From positions 1 to 16,073 of the forward strand of contig PMMV01000029.1 of assembly GCA_003162115.1 (NCBI GenBank): a DNA stretch of 16,073 nt, written 5' to 3'. Shown here one piece after another: positions 1-7,433 of this stretch. The notes below the pieces were generated by a model that searched no databases, was not told the DNA's origin, and worked only from the letters and a program-made list of their open reading frames with translations. Each line of letters opens with the position of its first letter. Position 1 is the first letter of the stretch. The stretch is from Methanobacterium sp. GTDB lineage: Archaea > Methanobacteriota > Methanobacteria > Methanobacteriales > Methanobacteriaceae. The position numbers and the translations under genes are program-made.

Positions 1-1992
1 GTTCACAACTATAGTATGTATTTCATTCTCTTTGAGTTCACCAGCAATTTTCAATGCATCTTTCCGAGGATTTTTATCAACAGCAACATTTGGCATGCCA
101 TCTGTGAGTATCAACATCATAGGCACATATTCTGGCTTGAATTTTTCTTTTTTAAGAATCTCAAATCCCTTTTTCATCCCTGATGCGAGGGGTGTTGTGC
201 CCCCAATAGTAATGTTGTCAATTTGTTCTCTAAAAGAGGTTGCTCTCTTAGTTATGGGGATTATGACAGCAGCTTCCTTCCCCTTAAATCCAACAACACT
301 GATCTTATCACCCTGGCGATCTGCATCCTCAATAACGCTTATTAAGATATCTTTAACCCTTTCTGCCTTTCTTTCAGAAAACATAGAGCCACTGATATCT
401 ACAACAAGAGCTATTGAAGCTTTTGCACCATGTTTCCTAACTTTATGTCTCAGATCTTCGCTTTTGACATTTATAGTTCCTTCAGAACTAATTGCAGCTG
501 CCCTTAAAGTAGCATCTATTGCAATATCATTCTTCAAGTCCTTGGAAAGTCTGCTTTTAACGTATTTGCCCTTCTGAGTGGTTGAATCTACCCTTTTACC
601 GTAAAGTTTCCTCTTCTTTTTCCCCTTAATTTTAAGCAAGTTTTTTATATCAAGCCCCTCTTCAGAATAATCTACCTCTTCTTCTTTTTCAAGAGATTTG
701 AGCTTTTTACCTTGTTGATTCGATTCAGAATTATTATTGTCTAAAGATCCTTGACTCTGTTCTCCCTGATTTATGTGTTGGGTCTGGTTTTCCTTTTTTT
801 CAGATTCCCCGGGTTCTTCCTCTTTATTTAAATCATCTTTTATTTGGTTATCTTCACTTTGTTCTTTCAGGTTTTCTGTTTGTTCTGTTCCATTCTGATC
901 CTGCTGATCACTGTTATTATCATCCTTTTGATCGTCTTTTCCTTCACTATTATGCTGCTGCTCATCCTGATCTTTTTTTCTTTTAGAAATATCTTCCATT
1001 GCCTTCTGAACCATCTGATTGATTTTATTCTTGTTTTGGGATGATTGATGAACTCTTTCTCCCAGTACTAGAAGAGCTGCTTCTTCAACATGATTTAGAT
1101 TCACTTCATCCAGGTTATGATATGCAGCAATTGTCTTGGAAGTTTTTAAAATTGCTATATCTGCCCTGTGGCCATCAACACCTACCTCAATACAAACATG
1201 GGCTATAACCCCCATGATATCCATTGATACATTTACATTTTTGAGCATTTCCCTTGCAGTTACAATATTTTCGAGTATTGAGTCTTGTTTCTCCTTGTAC
1301 TTATCCTTGAATGATGATGGATCCTTTTCAAATTCCTCTCGTCTCTCCATTATTTTAACCCGTTCCTCCAAGTTCATGATGCTATGAACAGATATATGGA
1401 GACCTATACGATCAGAAAGTTGAGGTCTGAGCTCTCCCTCTGCAGGATTCATGGTACCCACAAGCATGAAGTTGGATGGATGTGCAACTGATACACCTTC
1501 ACGTTCAACAATATTTACACCATAGGCAGCAGCATCCAATAACACATCAACTAGGTTATCATCCAGGAGGTTAATTTCATCTACATAAAGGATGTTCCTG
1601 TTAGCATCAGCAAGTATACCGGGCTCTAATGCTTTTATACCCTCTTTCAAGGCTTTTTCGATGTTAATTGATCCTACAACTCTGTCTTCAGTTGATCCTA
1701 ATGGTAGTTCAACTACGCGCATGTTTTTGGTTTCGATCTCGAAACCTTCTGTTTTACATGAATCACAAAGCGAATCTTCATCATCAGGGTCGCAGTTAAA
1801 AGCACAACCCTTAATAACTTTGATTGGAGGCAATAGATCTGCTAAAGCCCTTACTGCTGTTGTTTTACCCGTTCCCTTGTCTCCCTTTATAAGGACGCCA
1901 CCAATACTTGGATTTATTGCATTCAGTATAAGGGATTTTTTTACGTCTTCCTGACCAACTATTGCTGTAAATGGAAAAATAAGGTTTTTCAA
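1..1992 (-). CDS. ChlI/ChlD-like metal-chelatase ATPase (AAA+ plus VWA), 3' end outside window
   Basis: This is a fused AAA+ and von Willebrand A protein of the magnesium/cobalt chelatase subunit family; 664 codons are visible and the frame is open to the window edge. The Walker A motif GDKGTGKT is at residues 37-44 and Walker B ILYVDEIN at 134-141. Four cysteines (C63, C67, C76, C79) sit between them. A low-complexity linker rich in Asp, Glu, Gln, Asn, Lys and Ser covers about residues 335-445. The VWA metal site is present: DISGSM at 532-537, Thr599/600 and the LTDG Asp631. I chose TTG at 1992 because GGTGA lies five bases upstream; an in-frame GTG at 2001 is the alternative. In the family this unit drives metal insertion into a tetrapyrrole by a large CobN/ChlH-type subunit, which is not in view. 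Cobalt (cobamide) is a reasonable guess, but the metal cannot be read from the sequence. Confidence 0.9.
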   Translation of the reverse strand, partial: MKNLIFPFTAIVGQEDVKKSLILNAINPSIGGVLIKGDKGTGKTTAVRALADLLPPIKVIKGCAFNCDPDDEDSLCDSCKTEGFEIETKNMRVVELPLGSTEDRVVGSINIEKALKEGIKALEPGILADANRNILYVDEINLLDDNLVDVLLDAAAYGVNIVEREGVSVAHPSNFMLVGTMNPAEGELRPQLSDRIGLHISVHSIMNLEERVKIMERREEFEKDPSSFKDKYKEKQDSILENIVTAREMLKNVNVSMDIMGVIAHVCIEVGVDGHRADIAILKTSKTIAAYHNLDEVNLNHVEEAALLVLGERVHQSSQNKNKINQMVQKAMEDISKRKKDQDEQQHNSEGKDDQKDDNNSDQQDQNGTEQTENLKEQSEDNQIKDDLNKEEEPGESEKKENQTQHINQGEQSQGSLDNNNSESNQQGKKLKSLEKEEEVDYSEEGLDIKNLLKIKGKKKRKLYGKRVDSTTQKGKYVKSRLSKDLKNDIAIDATLRAAAISSEGTINVKSEDLRHKVRKHGAKASIALVVDISGSMFSERKAERVKDILISVIEDADRQGDKISVVGFKGKEAAVIIPITKRATSFREQIDNITIGGTTPLASGMKKGFEILKKEKFKPEYVPMMLILTDGMPNVAVDKNPRKDALKIAGELKENEIHTIVVN

Positions 1993-2060
1993 TAGTCTCA
2001 CCGTTTATTAAAAGTGTTTGTCTCCTGATTATTTTTATGATTAATCTATTTTCGATTTGT

Positions 2061-2073
2061 CTATATAAAATTT
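2061..2073 (-). promoter_or_regulatory. TATA box of the chelatase gene
   Basis: Read on the minus strand, this is AAATTTTATATAG, a good archaeal TATA element. It lies about 70-80 bases upstream of the chosen TTG start. Initiation about 25 bases downstream would leave a leader of roughly 50 bases that includes the GGTGA ribosome binding site. This is inferred from sequence only. Confidence 0.5.
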
Positions 2074-2202
2074 GGAGGATAAATAGTTAGTCAAGAATGG
2101 AATATATCCCCAAAGAAATTTACTCATAAATTATTAATCTGATTAAAATTTTCAATAACAACAAATAAATAACCCACAAAACATACTTCAATTGGTGATA
2201 AT

Positions 2203-2358
2203 ATGTGCACAGTGGGAGGGCCAATGGCCGATATTAAGATGAAGAAACTAAAAACCAAACGCTACAAATGTTTGGACTGTGGAAATGAGTTTAAAGGCAT
2301 TGGAAAAAGAGTTGTATGTCCTTCATGTCAGTCAGACAACGTCAAAGAATTGAATTAA
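2203..2358 (+). CDS. Small zinc-ribbon protein (51 aa)
   Basis: This short protein has a treble-clef-like zinc ribbon: CLDCG (C23, C26) and CPSC (C39, C42) separated by 12 residues, with a basic stretch rich in Lys and Arg just before the first pair. Such ribbons bind Zn and usually contact nucleic acid or partner proteins; the exact role is unknown. Two starts are equally well supported. ATG at 2203 follows GGTGAT at 2194-2199. ATG at 2224 follows GGAGG at 2215-2219 and would give 44 residues beginning MADIKMKK. I used the upstream start. The longer form begins MCTVGGPM, which adds an extra cysteine outside the ribbon. The next coding frame starts inside this gene, so the two are probably co-transcribed and may be translationally coupled. 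Confidence 0.8.
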   Translation: MCTVGGPMADIKMKKLKTKRYKCLDCGNEFKGIGKRVVCPSCQSDNVKELN

Positions 2359-2807
2359 GTTCTGATGAAATTTTATTTTTAATTGGAGGTTCTGGAGAAC
2401 TCGGCCTTGCAAAAACAGGCCGTGAAATGCAGATATTCATAGGGACACCTGAAAAAGAGGAAATCGTTGTTTTTCTGGGGAAAGATGATTTAATAGCTGT
2501 ATCCACGTTTAATGTAGGATTAAGGGAAGAAATGGCAATAAAATCTATGATCTTCCTTTTAAAGGAATTTTCATCTCCAATAATAGTCCTTCCTAAAAAC
2601 CATCCCACTTCAAAGAGACTTAAAATGGTAGTTGCATGTGGAGACCACATAAGATTAGACTGCAATATAGAAGCAGGAACCCACCCTGAACAAGACATTC
2701 TCTGTGCATGCGAAGATCTCTCGGGTTTAGATATAAAGGCCGTTCCCGATGGTGTTGAAATAGAAGGAACTATTTCTAATTTTAAAGTTGAAAAGATAGA
2801 TCAATAA
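2316..2807 (+). CDS. Unrecognised archaeal protein overlapping the zinc-ribbon gene
   Basis: This is a 163-residue soluble protein that I do not recognise. It has no signal peptide or membrane segment. The pattern is alternating strands and helices: a Gly-rich turn GGSGELG near residues 24-30, strand-like stretches at 49-54 and 88-92, and a helix near 70-84. Four cysteines fall in the C-terminal half (C108, C116, C130, C132), with a CAC pair followed by an acidic stretch. The start is doubtful. ATG 2316 and ATG 2325 both lie inside the zinc-ribbon gene, neither has a strong ribosome binding site, and there is no in-frame ATG, GTG or TTG shortly after that gene's stop. Residues before about 12 may therefore not be real. 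A fusion with the zinc ribbon split by a frameshift is the alternative reading. Confidence 0.7.
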   Translation: MSFMSVRQRQRIELSSDEILFLIGGSGELGLAKTGREMQIFIGTPEKEEIVVFLGKDDLIAVSTFNVGLREEMAIKSMIFLLKEFSSPIIVLPKNHPTSKRLKMVVACGDHIRLDCNIEAGTHPEQDILCACEDLSGLDIKAVPDGVEIEGTISNFKVEKIDQ

Positions 2808-2871
2808 AACCCCCAATGCTGTATAGAGCACTGAAATAACTTATGAAAATACCTTTAATTTCCTGTAAATA

Positions 2872-2881
2872 GTTTAATATA
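2872..2881 (+). promoter_or_regulatory. TATA box of the DUF116 gene, likely leaderless transcript
   Basis: The sequence TTTAATATAC lies about 24-33 bases upstream of the ATG at 2905. Transcription would start at or within a few bases of that codon. No Shine-Dalgarno sequence precedes the ATG, which fits a leaderless mRNA. Confidence 0.45.
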
Positions 2882-2904
2882 CTAGTAAGCATTAAACTTA
2901 TAAT

Positions 2905-3606
2905 ATGGCTTTTTATGAATTTTATATGGTTTTTGGACAGATAGTGTTTGTTATCGTTATAGTAATGCTTACACTTCTTTCAGTAACTTTAATCCTAGGA
3001 AAACTTTTAATTAAGGAAGATAAACTTGTTTTTCCAAGACTTTTACTCTTTACTATAGATATGTTCTATGGGCTCTTCAAGAAGTTCTCTGAGAACGTTG
3101 GAGTCGATGCCAAAATAGTTGATCAGATAGGTGTAGAGGTTAGGAACAAAGTTAATGAAAAGTTTTTCAAAAAAATAGAATCAAAAGAAAAAATCTTGGT
3201 TCTTCCACACTGCCTCAGGCATGCAGATTGTGAAGCTAAACTCGAATCGTCAGGACTTGTCTGCAAAGACTGTAATCGCTGCGTTATAGGTGTATTAAAA
3301 AATAAAGCTGAAGGAATGGGATTTAAAGTATTTATAATACCAGGTTCCACCTTTTTAAAGAAAATACTTGAAAAAAACGATTTCAAAGCTGTCCTGGGAG
3401 TTGCTTGTTATCAGGATCTTAATCTGGCTATGATGAAACTGTCAAAGTTTTCATGTCAAGGTGTACCGCTATTGAAGGATGGGTGTATTAACACCAAGGT
3501 GGATCCAAAGGCAGTTTTGGTTAAAATGGGACAAATTCAGGAGAGAGAAAAGAGATCAGAAATAAGTGGATGTAATAAAGAATCATACTCCCCCAAAACA
3601 TTATAA
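2905..3606 (+). CDS. DUF116 family protein with N-terminal membrane anchor
   Basis: This 233-residue protein matches the DUF116 pattern. A hydrophobic helix spans about residues 10-35, followed by an amphipathic region and then the cysteine-rich core: PHCLR (C103), C109, a CKDCNRC cluster (C120, C123, C126), GVACYQDL (C168), the QGVPL region (C184) and DGC (C194) followed by TKVD. The spacing of the cysteines suggests a metal or Fe-S site, but family function is unknown. The membrane segment would place the core at the inner face of the cytoplasmic membrane. The ATG at 2905 lacks a ribosome binding site but has a TATA box at leaderless distance; ATG 2926 is a weaker alternative. The last 20 or so residues are polar and poorly conserved in character. 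The gene stands alone and faces the ExoD-like gene tail to tail. Confidence 0.88.
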   Translation: MAFYEFYMVFGQIVFVIVIVMLTLLSVTLILGKLLIKEDKLVFPRLLLFTIDMFYGLFKKFSENVGVDAKIVDQIGVEVRNKVNEKFFKKIESKEKILVLPHCLRHADCEAKLESSGLVCKDCNRCVIGVLKNKAEGMGFKVFIIPGSTFLKKILEKNDFKAVLGVACYQDLNLAMMKLSKFSCQGVPLLKDGCINTKVDPKAVLVKMGQIQEREKRSEISGCNKESYSPKTL

Positions 3607-3641
3607 AATCACTCCTATTTTTAAACTTTTAGATCACATCA

Positions 3642-3673
3642 AACAAGAAAATAAAAATCTTTTTTTTCTTGTT
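3642..3673 (+). terminator. Hairpin/T-run terminator after DUF116
   Basis: A perfect 10-bp inverted repeat pairs AACAAGAAAA (3642-3651) with TTTTCTTGTT (3664-3673) around a 12-base loop, and an eight-T run lies at 3660-3667. It lies 36 bases after the DUF116 stop and, being symmetrical, could also stop the converging ExoD-like transcript. The rest of 3607-3864 is AT-rich, with no gene seen. Confidence 0.5.
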
Positions 3674-3864
3674 CTTTTCGTTTATTTATTAAACAACATT
3701 AAAAAATCGATTATTGAATAGGTTTGAAGGTTTTTATTACATTTTTTATTTATTATCAAGATGAAATATTAATATATGCAAAATAAGCCTTATTACTCCT
3801 TGACATAATATTATAATCGTTCAAGAATAATTGAATAAATTATTATTAAATAATTGTTCCTTTT

Positions 3865-4509
3865 TTAGAGATGCAGGCCCAAATGGGATGCAATAATTAT
3901 TATTATTGTAATTCCAATTGCAAATATTAAAATGTAGTAAACAGCGGTTCCAATAACAGTTGCATACCCCGCTAATATCAAATATCCGTCATGTTCCAGA
4001 TTACCTAAGCAGATAAAAAGGATTCCGTATGAGGGTAGAAAGTCTCCTAATGGTGCTATTATTGGGGTTATAAGTAAAATAGCACCAAACGCCACCATAG
4101 CCCCATTAATCTGATTCATTGTATTCCCACTAACTAAAAAGCATAGTCTTGGTTTTATATATTTTTCTAGTGGGGTTAAAATGTTCAGAATTTCATTTAA
4201 AATTAATTCCATATCATTCTTCGATATTTGATGGTTCATAAAACTTTCAGGTATTAAAATAGGCCAATTAAACACTATTCTAAGACTTAATAATAATATT
4301 GCTAATCCGAATGGTATACTCATTCCAGGAATTGAAATTGGGAGCAAAAAAGGGGCAGTTAGGATCATGCACGACATGAAAAGACCACGCTCTCCAATTA
4401 TATCCAAAAATTCCTCTAATGTAATTCCATCATCTGGAATTTTTAAAGAAATCTCATATATAACTTGAGAAAAATGTTCGACACTTTCAAATCTCTCAGA
4501 CAATCTCAT
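3865..4509 (-). CDS. ExoD-like membrane protein
   Basis: This 214-residue protein fits the ExoD family (exopolysaccharide synthesis, Pfam ExoD) in length and layout. A short soluble N-terminal part contains the family-like motif GERGLFMS at about residues 39-46, followed directly by hydrophobic segments with the PISIPGMSIPFG turn. A polar loop carries ILIPESF and PLEKYIKPR. Two or more further membrane helices follow, ending in a very hydrophobic Ile-rich helix near the C terminus. ExoD was named for an effect on exopolysaccharide in rhizobia; its biochemical role is not settled, so I infer only an envelope-related integral membrane protein. The start is ATG at 4509; only a weak GGGG precedes it, and an A-rich TATA-like stretch about 25 bases upstream suggests a leaderless or short-leader message. 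Confidence 0.82.
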   Translation of the reverse strand: MRLSERFESVEHFSQVIYEISLKIPDDGITLEEFLDIIGERGLFMSCMILTAPFLLPISIPGMSIPFGLAILLLSLRIVFNWPILIPESFMNHQISKNDMELILNEILNILTPLEKYIKPRLCFLVSGNTMNQINGAMVAFGAILLITPIIAPLGDFLPSYGILFICLGNLEHDGYLILAGYATVIGTAVYYILIFAIGITIIIIIASHLGLHL

Positions 4510-4799
4510 ACCCCAGTAGTTATTATTTTAGTTTTTATGAACGAAAACAGTTTTAATTATCTTCTATCTAATACACGATTTTGATTCAATGCATCAATTG
4601 GACGGATTATCACAGCTATTATTATATTCTAAGAGCCTTTATAATAAATTTTCTAATTCTATTTCCATTTAGTTCTAATATCCTTATAAAATATGACTTG
4701 AAAGTAGATCTGAAAATAAATAATGAAATAATTAACAATTAAAACATATTTGGAATAATTTAGCTAAATTAAAACTTAATGAGTCATGCTTCAATTTAA

Positions 4800-4834
4800 A
4801 GACCAACTTTATTAATTTTGTAGACCAATTTAAA
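4800..4834 (+). promoter_or_regulatory. Direct repeat upstream of TATA box, possible operator
   Basis: The motif AGACCAAYTT occurs at about 4800 and again at about 4822, spaced 22 bases, i.e. near two helical turns. The second copy ends just before the TATA box of the flavoprotein gene. Placement and phasing suggest a site for a dimeric regulator. No known regulator motif was matched. Confidence 0.35.
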
Positions 4835-4837
4835 CTA

Positions 4838-4847
4838 TTTATAAAAT
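4838..4847 (+). promoter_or_regulatory. TATA box of the flavoprotein gene
   Basis: TTTATAAAAT is a strong archaeal TATA element 44-53 bases before the ATG at 4891. Initiation about 25 bases downstream gives a short leader that still contains the G-rich ribosome binding site at 4877-4882. Confidence 0.55.
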
Positions 4848-4890
4848 AAATGGAAAATTGGAATAAATTAGTATAAGGGGGGTTAATTCA

Positions 4891-5454
4891 ATGGAAAAAG
4901 TTCTATTTATATGCAAGTCCACGTAAAGAAGGTAATACTGCCATAGTGCTTTCTGAATGTGCCAAGAGCATTGAAAATCGTGGTTTGGAAACTGAAACTG
5001 TTTATTTAAGAGGTAAAACAATAGAATCATGCCGCGCGTGTGGAAAGTGCTCAGAGATCTACAGATGTAGGATAGATGATGGATTAAACGAAATCATAGA
5101 GAAAATAAAGGATTCAAAAGGTTTCATAGTTGGAACCCCAGTTTACTTTGGAACAGCAAGAGGAGATCTAATGGCAGCATTACAAAGAATTGGTTATGTT
5201 TCAATGAACACTAACCGATTCCTATCATGGAAGTCGGTGGACCAATTGCAGTTGCAAGACGAGGAGGACAAACATCAACAATCCAAGAGCTTCTTATGTT
5301 TTACCTTATAAATGAAATGATAGTTCCAGGTTCAACCTACTGGAATATGGTATTTGGACGGGAAAAAGGAGAAGCTGTTAACGACGAAGAGGGTATGCGA
5401 ACCATTATAAAATTCGGAGAGAATGTTGCGAAACTTATTGAAAAAATTTCATAA
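4891..5454 (+). pseudogene. Iron-sulfur flavoprotein (Isf-like), broken by two frameshifts
   Basis: The reconstructed protein of about 187 residues belongs to the NADPH-dependent FMN reductase/Isf family. The start is ATG 4891, after GGGGGG at 4877-4882, and its frame stops after 11 codons at 4924. The real frame continues as YASPRKEGNT, the FMN-phosphate loop. A compact cysteine motif CRACGKCSEIYRC (CX2CX2CX5C) follows, matching the 4Fe-4S ligand spacing of methanogen Isf proteins, then GTPVYFGTARGDL. At about 5221-5232 the frame must shift again, by one missing base, to read VGGPIAVARRGGQTS and the intact C terminus. The first lesion is one extra base near the A5 run at 4895-4899 or two missing bases near 4908-4912. 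Isf proteins use FMN and a cluster to move electrons, with a proposed role in removing O2 and peroxide. All motifs survive, so either decay is very recent or the sequence contains errors. Confidence 0.85.
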
Positions 5455-5509
5455 AGTTTTATCATAGAAAAATATAATAGCATTAATCTGTTATCCAGTG
5501 GGTAGGATC

Positions 5510-6270
5510 ATGTCATACGGACAGCTTTACAAAAAATTCTCAGCATATTACGACAAGATATACGAAAATGTTGATTATGTAGGTGAATCTGAATTCATAA
5601 AATAGGCTGTGAAAAAATATAAAACCAGCCCCGGAATTGAACTAATGGATGTTGCCTGTGGCACAGGATCCCATGCAATGATTCTTAAAAATAATTTTAA
5701 AGTTACAGGAGTAGATATAAATGAAAACATACTCGAAATAGCCCGTAGAAAAGTGCCGGAAGCAGATTTTATCAAAGGGAATATGAAAAAATTGGAACTC
5801 AAATCTAAGTTCGACGTTGTTATCTGTATATTCTCTGTTATACATTACAACCAAATTACAACGAACTTGAAGATATTTTAACCAATTTTTACAACCACTT
5901 AAAAAATGGTGGAATTTTAATCTACGATCTGAGCTTCAATTACGAGAACTGGATTGAAGGGATTGTCAGTGTTGATACGGTGGTTGAAAAAGAACTTAAA
6001 ATTGCAAGAATATGCCAATCAACACTTAAAAATAGAATTTTCAATGCCAACTTTGTTTTCCTTGTAAAAGATAATGGTAAATTTGATTTTGACATAGATG
6101 AACACCATTTAGGTGTTTTTGAAATAGATGAAGTAATTAACATAATGAATGAAATTGGATTTAAAACATATATATACGGTGATTTCACATTTGAAATGTG
6201 GGAAAGTGGAAAATGTCAAAGACCCATCTTTGTGGGGATCAAAAAAGCTAAACCAGATAGGGGAGAATAG
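5510..6270 (+). pseudogene. Class I SAM-dependent methyltransferase, broken by a stop and a frameshift
   Basis: The reconstructed protein would have about 253 residues, normal for small class I methyltransferases. The start is ATG 5510 with GTAGGAT just upstream. The opening MSYGQLYKKFSAYYDKIY is typical of the family. An in-frame TAG lies at 5603-5605 after 31 codons; the same frame continues with the SAM-binding motif DVACGTGSH, then VTGVDIN, and the VICIFSVIHYN region. Near 5853-5855 one base is missing (an AAA run where AAAA restores the frame) and the C-terminal half continues to the TAG at 6268-6270 with NGGILIYDLS, GVFEIDEV and GFKTYIYGDFT. The substrate cannot be inferred. The gene sits 55 bases after the flavoprotein and one base before the NifX-like gene, so the three look like one operon. 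Pseudogene and sequencing error are both possible. Confidence 0.82.
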
Positions 6271-6271
6271 T

Positions 6272-6607
6272 ATGAGAATAGCAGTTTCAGTTTCAGCTGA
6301 TGAAAAGTTTACAGAACACTTTGGAAGGGCTCAGAAATTTCTTATCTATGAATTCGATGGTGAAAAGACTGAATTTTTAGATAGAAGAGAATCAAAAAAG
6401 ATACCCGGCGAAAAACATCAATGGGGAAAATCTCTAAAAATTGTTGATGACTGTGATGTGGTTATCTGTCTACAAATTGGAATGACAGCAAAACCGGGTT
6501 TGAAAAGTGCTGGTAAAAAGGTCGTTGAAGATGAAGGACCTGTGGAAGAGGTTCTAAATAGATTTGTTGAGCATGAAAAATTCATTAACAAACCACTTAA
6601 CTTCTAA
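6272..6607 (+). CDS. NifX/NifB-type cofactor-binding domain protein
   Basis: This 111-residue single-domain protein belongs to the dinitrogenase iron-molybdenum cofactor biosynthesis family (NifX, NafY and NifB C-terminal fold). It opens with MRIAVSVSADEKFTEHFGRAQKFLIYEFDG, cited here as the family's N-terminal strand plus the HFGRA turn at about residues 16-20. It then has DDCDVVICLQIG and a C-terminal VEEVLNRF helix. Members bind Fe-S or Fe-Mo clusters or act as carriers and sensors; many archaea have stand-alone copies with no link to nitrogenase, and no nif genes are in view. ATG 6272 follows GGGGAGAATAGT, and the upstream methyltransferase stop is one base before it, so it is the third gene of that operon. 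Unlike its two upstream neighbours it is intact. Confidence 0.85.
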   Translation: MRIAVSVSADEKFTEHFGRAQKFLIYEFDGEKTEFLDRRESKKIPGEKHQWGKSLKIVDDCDVVICLQIGMTAKPGLKSAGKKVVEDEGPVEEVLNRFVEHEKFINKPLNF

Positions 6608-6621
6608 TAATCTAAAACAAG

Positions 6622-6631
6622 TATAATATAT
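6622..6631 (+). promoter_or_regulatory. TATA box of the flavodoxin gene
   Basis: ATAATATATT lies about 40-49 bases upstream of the flavodoxin ATG. Initiation about 25 bases downstream would leave room for the AGGTG ribosome binding site, so the flavodoxin can be transcribed independently of the preceding operon. Confidence 0.45.
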
Positions 6632-6670
6632 TAATAACAAATATTCTAAAACATAAGTTAGGTGCCTAAA

Positions 6671-7132
6671 ATGAAAGTATTAATTACATACAACTCAATT
6701 CACCGTGGAAATACAGAGAAAATTGCCAAAGCAATGGCATCTGCTATTGATGCCGAGCTCATTAAGTACGATGAAGTGGATGAATACAGCATCCTAGACT
6801 ATGATTTAATTGGCTTTGGATCTGGAATCTATTACGGCAAACCCAACAAAGAACTTATTGAATTTATAGATAGATTGCCAGATGTAAAAAAAAGGAAGGC
6901 ATTTGTATTTACAACCAGTGGTAATGAAAATCCGAAATACAGCAGTGCACTGGAAGAGGAAGTTTCAAAACATGGTTTTGATGTTATTGGAAAATTCTCA
7001 TGCAAGGCATTTGATGTATGGGGCCCCTTAAAACTAATAGGTGGTATTAACAAAGGAAGACCCAATTCCGATGACCTTGAAAAAGCTGAAATTTTTGTTA
7101 AAGGAGTGATAAAAGAAATAAGTGATTTATAA
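6671..7132 (+). CDS. Flavodoxin family protein
   Basis: This 153-residue protein has the flavodoxin fold. The FMN-phosphate loop TYNSIHRGNT is at residues 6-15, preceded by the strand KVLI. The second strand and 50s loop DLIGFGSGIYYGKP and the 90s region FVFTTSGNENPKYSS follow in the usual order. Flavodoxins carry one or two electrons on FMN; the partner here is unknown. I chose ATG 6671 with AGGTG at 6660-6664, rather than the GTG at 6662 that overlaps this ribosome binding site. It follows the NifX-like gene by 63 bases with its own likely TATA box and is followed by a T7 run. With the broken Isf-like gene nearby, this gives two FMN proteins in one neighbourhood. Confidence 0.88.
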   Translation: MKVLITYNSIHRGNTEKIAKAMASAIDAELIKYDEVDEYSILDYDLIGFGSGIYYGKPNKELIEFIDRLPDVKKRKAFVFTTSGNENPKYSSALEEEVSKHGFDVIGKFSCKAFDVWGPLKLIGGINKGRPNSDDLEKAEIFVKGVIKEISDL

Positions 7133-7147
7133 CCACTCTTATCTGAA

Positions 7148-7154
7148 TTTTTTT
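7148..7154 (+). terminator. T-run terminator after flavodoxin gene
   Basis: Seven consecutive T residues begin 15 bases after the flavodoxin stop. Archaeal RNA polymerase terminates at such U-tracts without needing a hairpin; a weak hairpin follows at 7171-7187. Confidence 0.4.
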
Positions 7155-7310
7155 CAATATAAAATTTTATAATCTTGTTAAAAGATTTTAGTCCTATGAT
7201 AAAAACTATATACAATGAAGTTAAATTCAATATAACCTCGGTGTAGAAATATCAATCCCAATACTGTTTTTAAAATTGTTACATGATCAGATAATGGATC
7301 TTAAACAATA

Positions 7311-7340
7311 TTTATAAAACATGAATAAGCTTATAAAATA
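7311..7340 (+). promoter_or_regulatory. Tandem TATA boxes of the rps3ae operon
   Basis: Two strong TATA elements, TTTATAAAAC (7311-7320) and CTTATAAAATA (7330-7340), are about 20 bases apart. They would give leaders of roughly 70-95 bases before the rps3ae start. A third TTTATAAA at 7406-7413 would initiate almost at the ATG and would lose the ribosome binding site. Confidence 0.45.
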
Positions 7341-7433
7341 AATGATTCTAATCTAGAATAGTTGATTATGATTTTTTGTATTATATCAAGAACATGAGGT
7401 TTTTATTTATAAATTTTACAGGTAAGTGATATT

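Larger units (their letters stand above)
4510..4890. other. Divergent intergenic region, ExoD-like gene / flavoprotein gene
   Basis: This AT-rich spacer of about 380 bases holds promoters in both directions and no coding frame that I believe. It includes a small palindromic stretch around ATGCAT near 4590, the repeated AGACCAA motif at 4800-4834 and the TATA box at 4838-4847, annotated separately. Otherwise I see nothing in it. Confidence 0.6.
7133..7433. other. Intergenic region before rps3ae
   Basis: This AT-rich spacer of about 300 bases contains a seven-T run at 7148-7154 and a weak AATCTT/AAGATT hairpin at 7171-7187, probably ending the flavodoxin transcript. The tandem TATA boxes of the rps3ae operon are annotated separately. 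No coding frame or RNA gene was recognised. Confidence 0.55.

Noticed and set aside
844..1044. Hydrophobic Ile/Leu/Phe-rich plus-strand frame resembling a membrane peptide.
   Set aside because: It is the mirror of the Asp/Glu/Gln/Lys-rich linker in the minus-strand chelatase gene.
32..1954. Several plus-strand open frames of 66-181 residues.
   Set aside because: They lie antisense to the continuous chelatase reading frame, whose domains are all recognisable.
3642..3673. Inverted repeat as a possible mobile-element end.
   Set aside because: There is one copy with a T run just after a gene stop, no transposase and no target duplication; a terminator explains it.
5221..5235. Programmed ribosomal frameshift in the Isf-like gene.
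   Set aside because: No slippery heptamer or following structure is apparent, and a second unrelated shift is needed earlier in the same gene.
5603..5605. In-frame TAG in the methyltransferase read as pyrrolysine.
   Set aside because: Methanobacteriales are not known to carry the pyrrolysine genes, none is in view, this is not an MtmB/MtbB/MttB-type protein, and the same gene ends on TAG at 6268-6270. A nonsense change or sequencing error is simpler.
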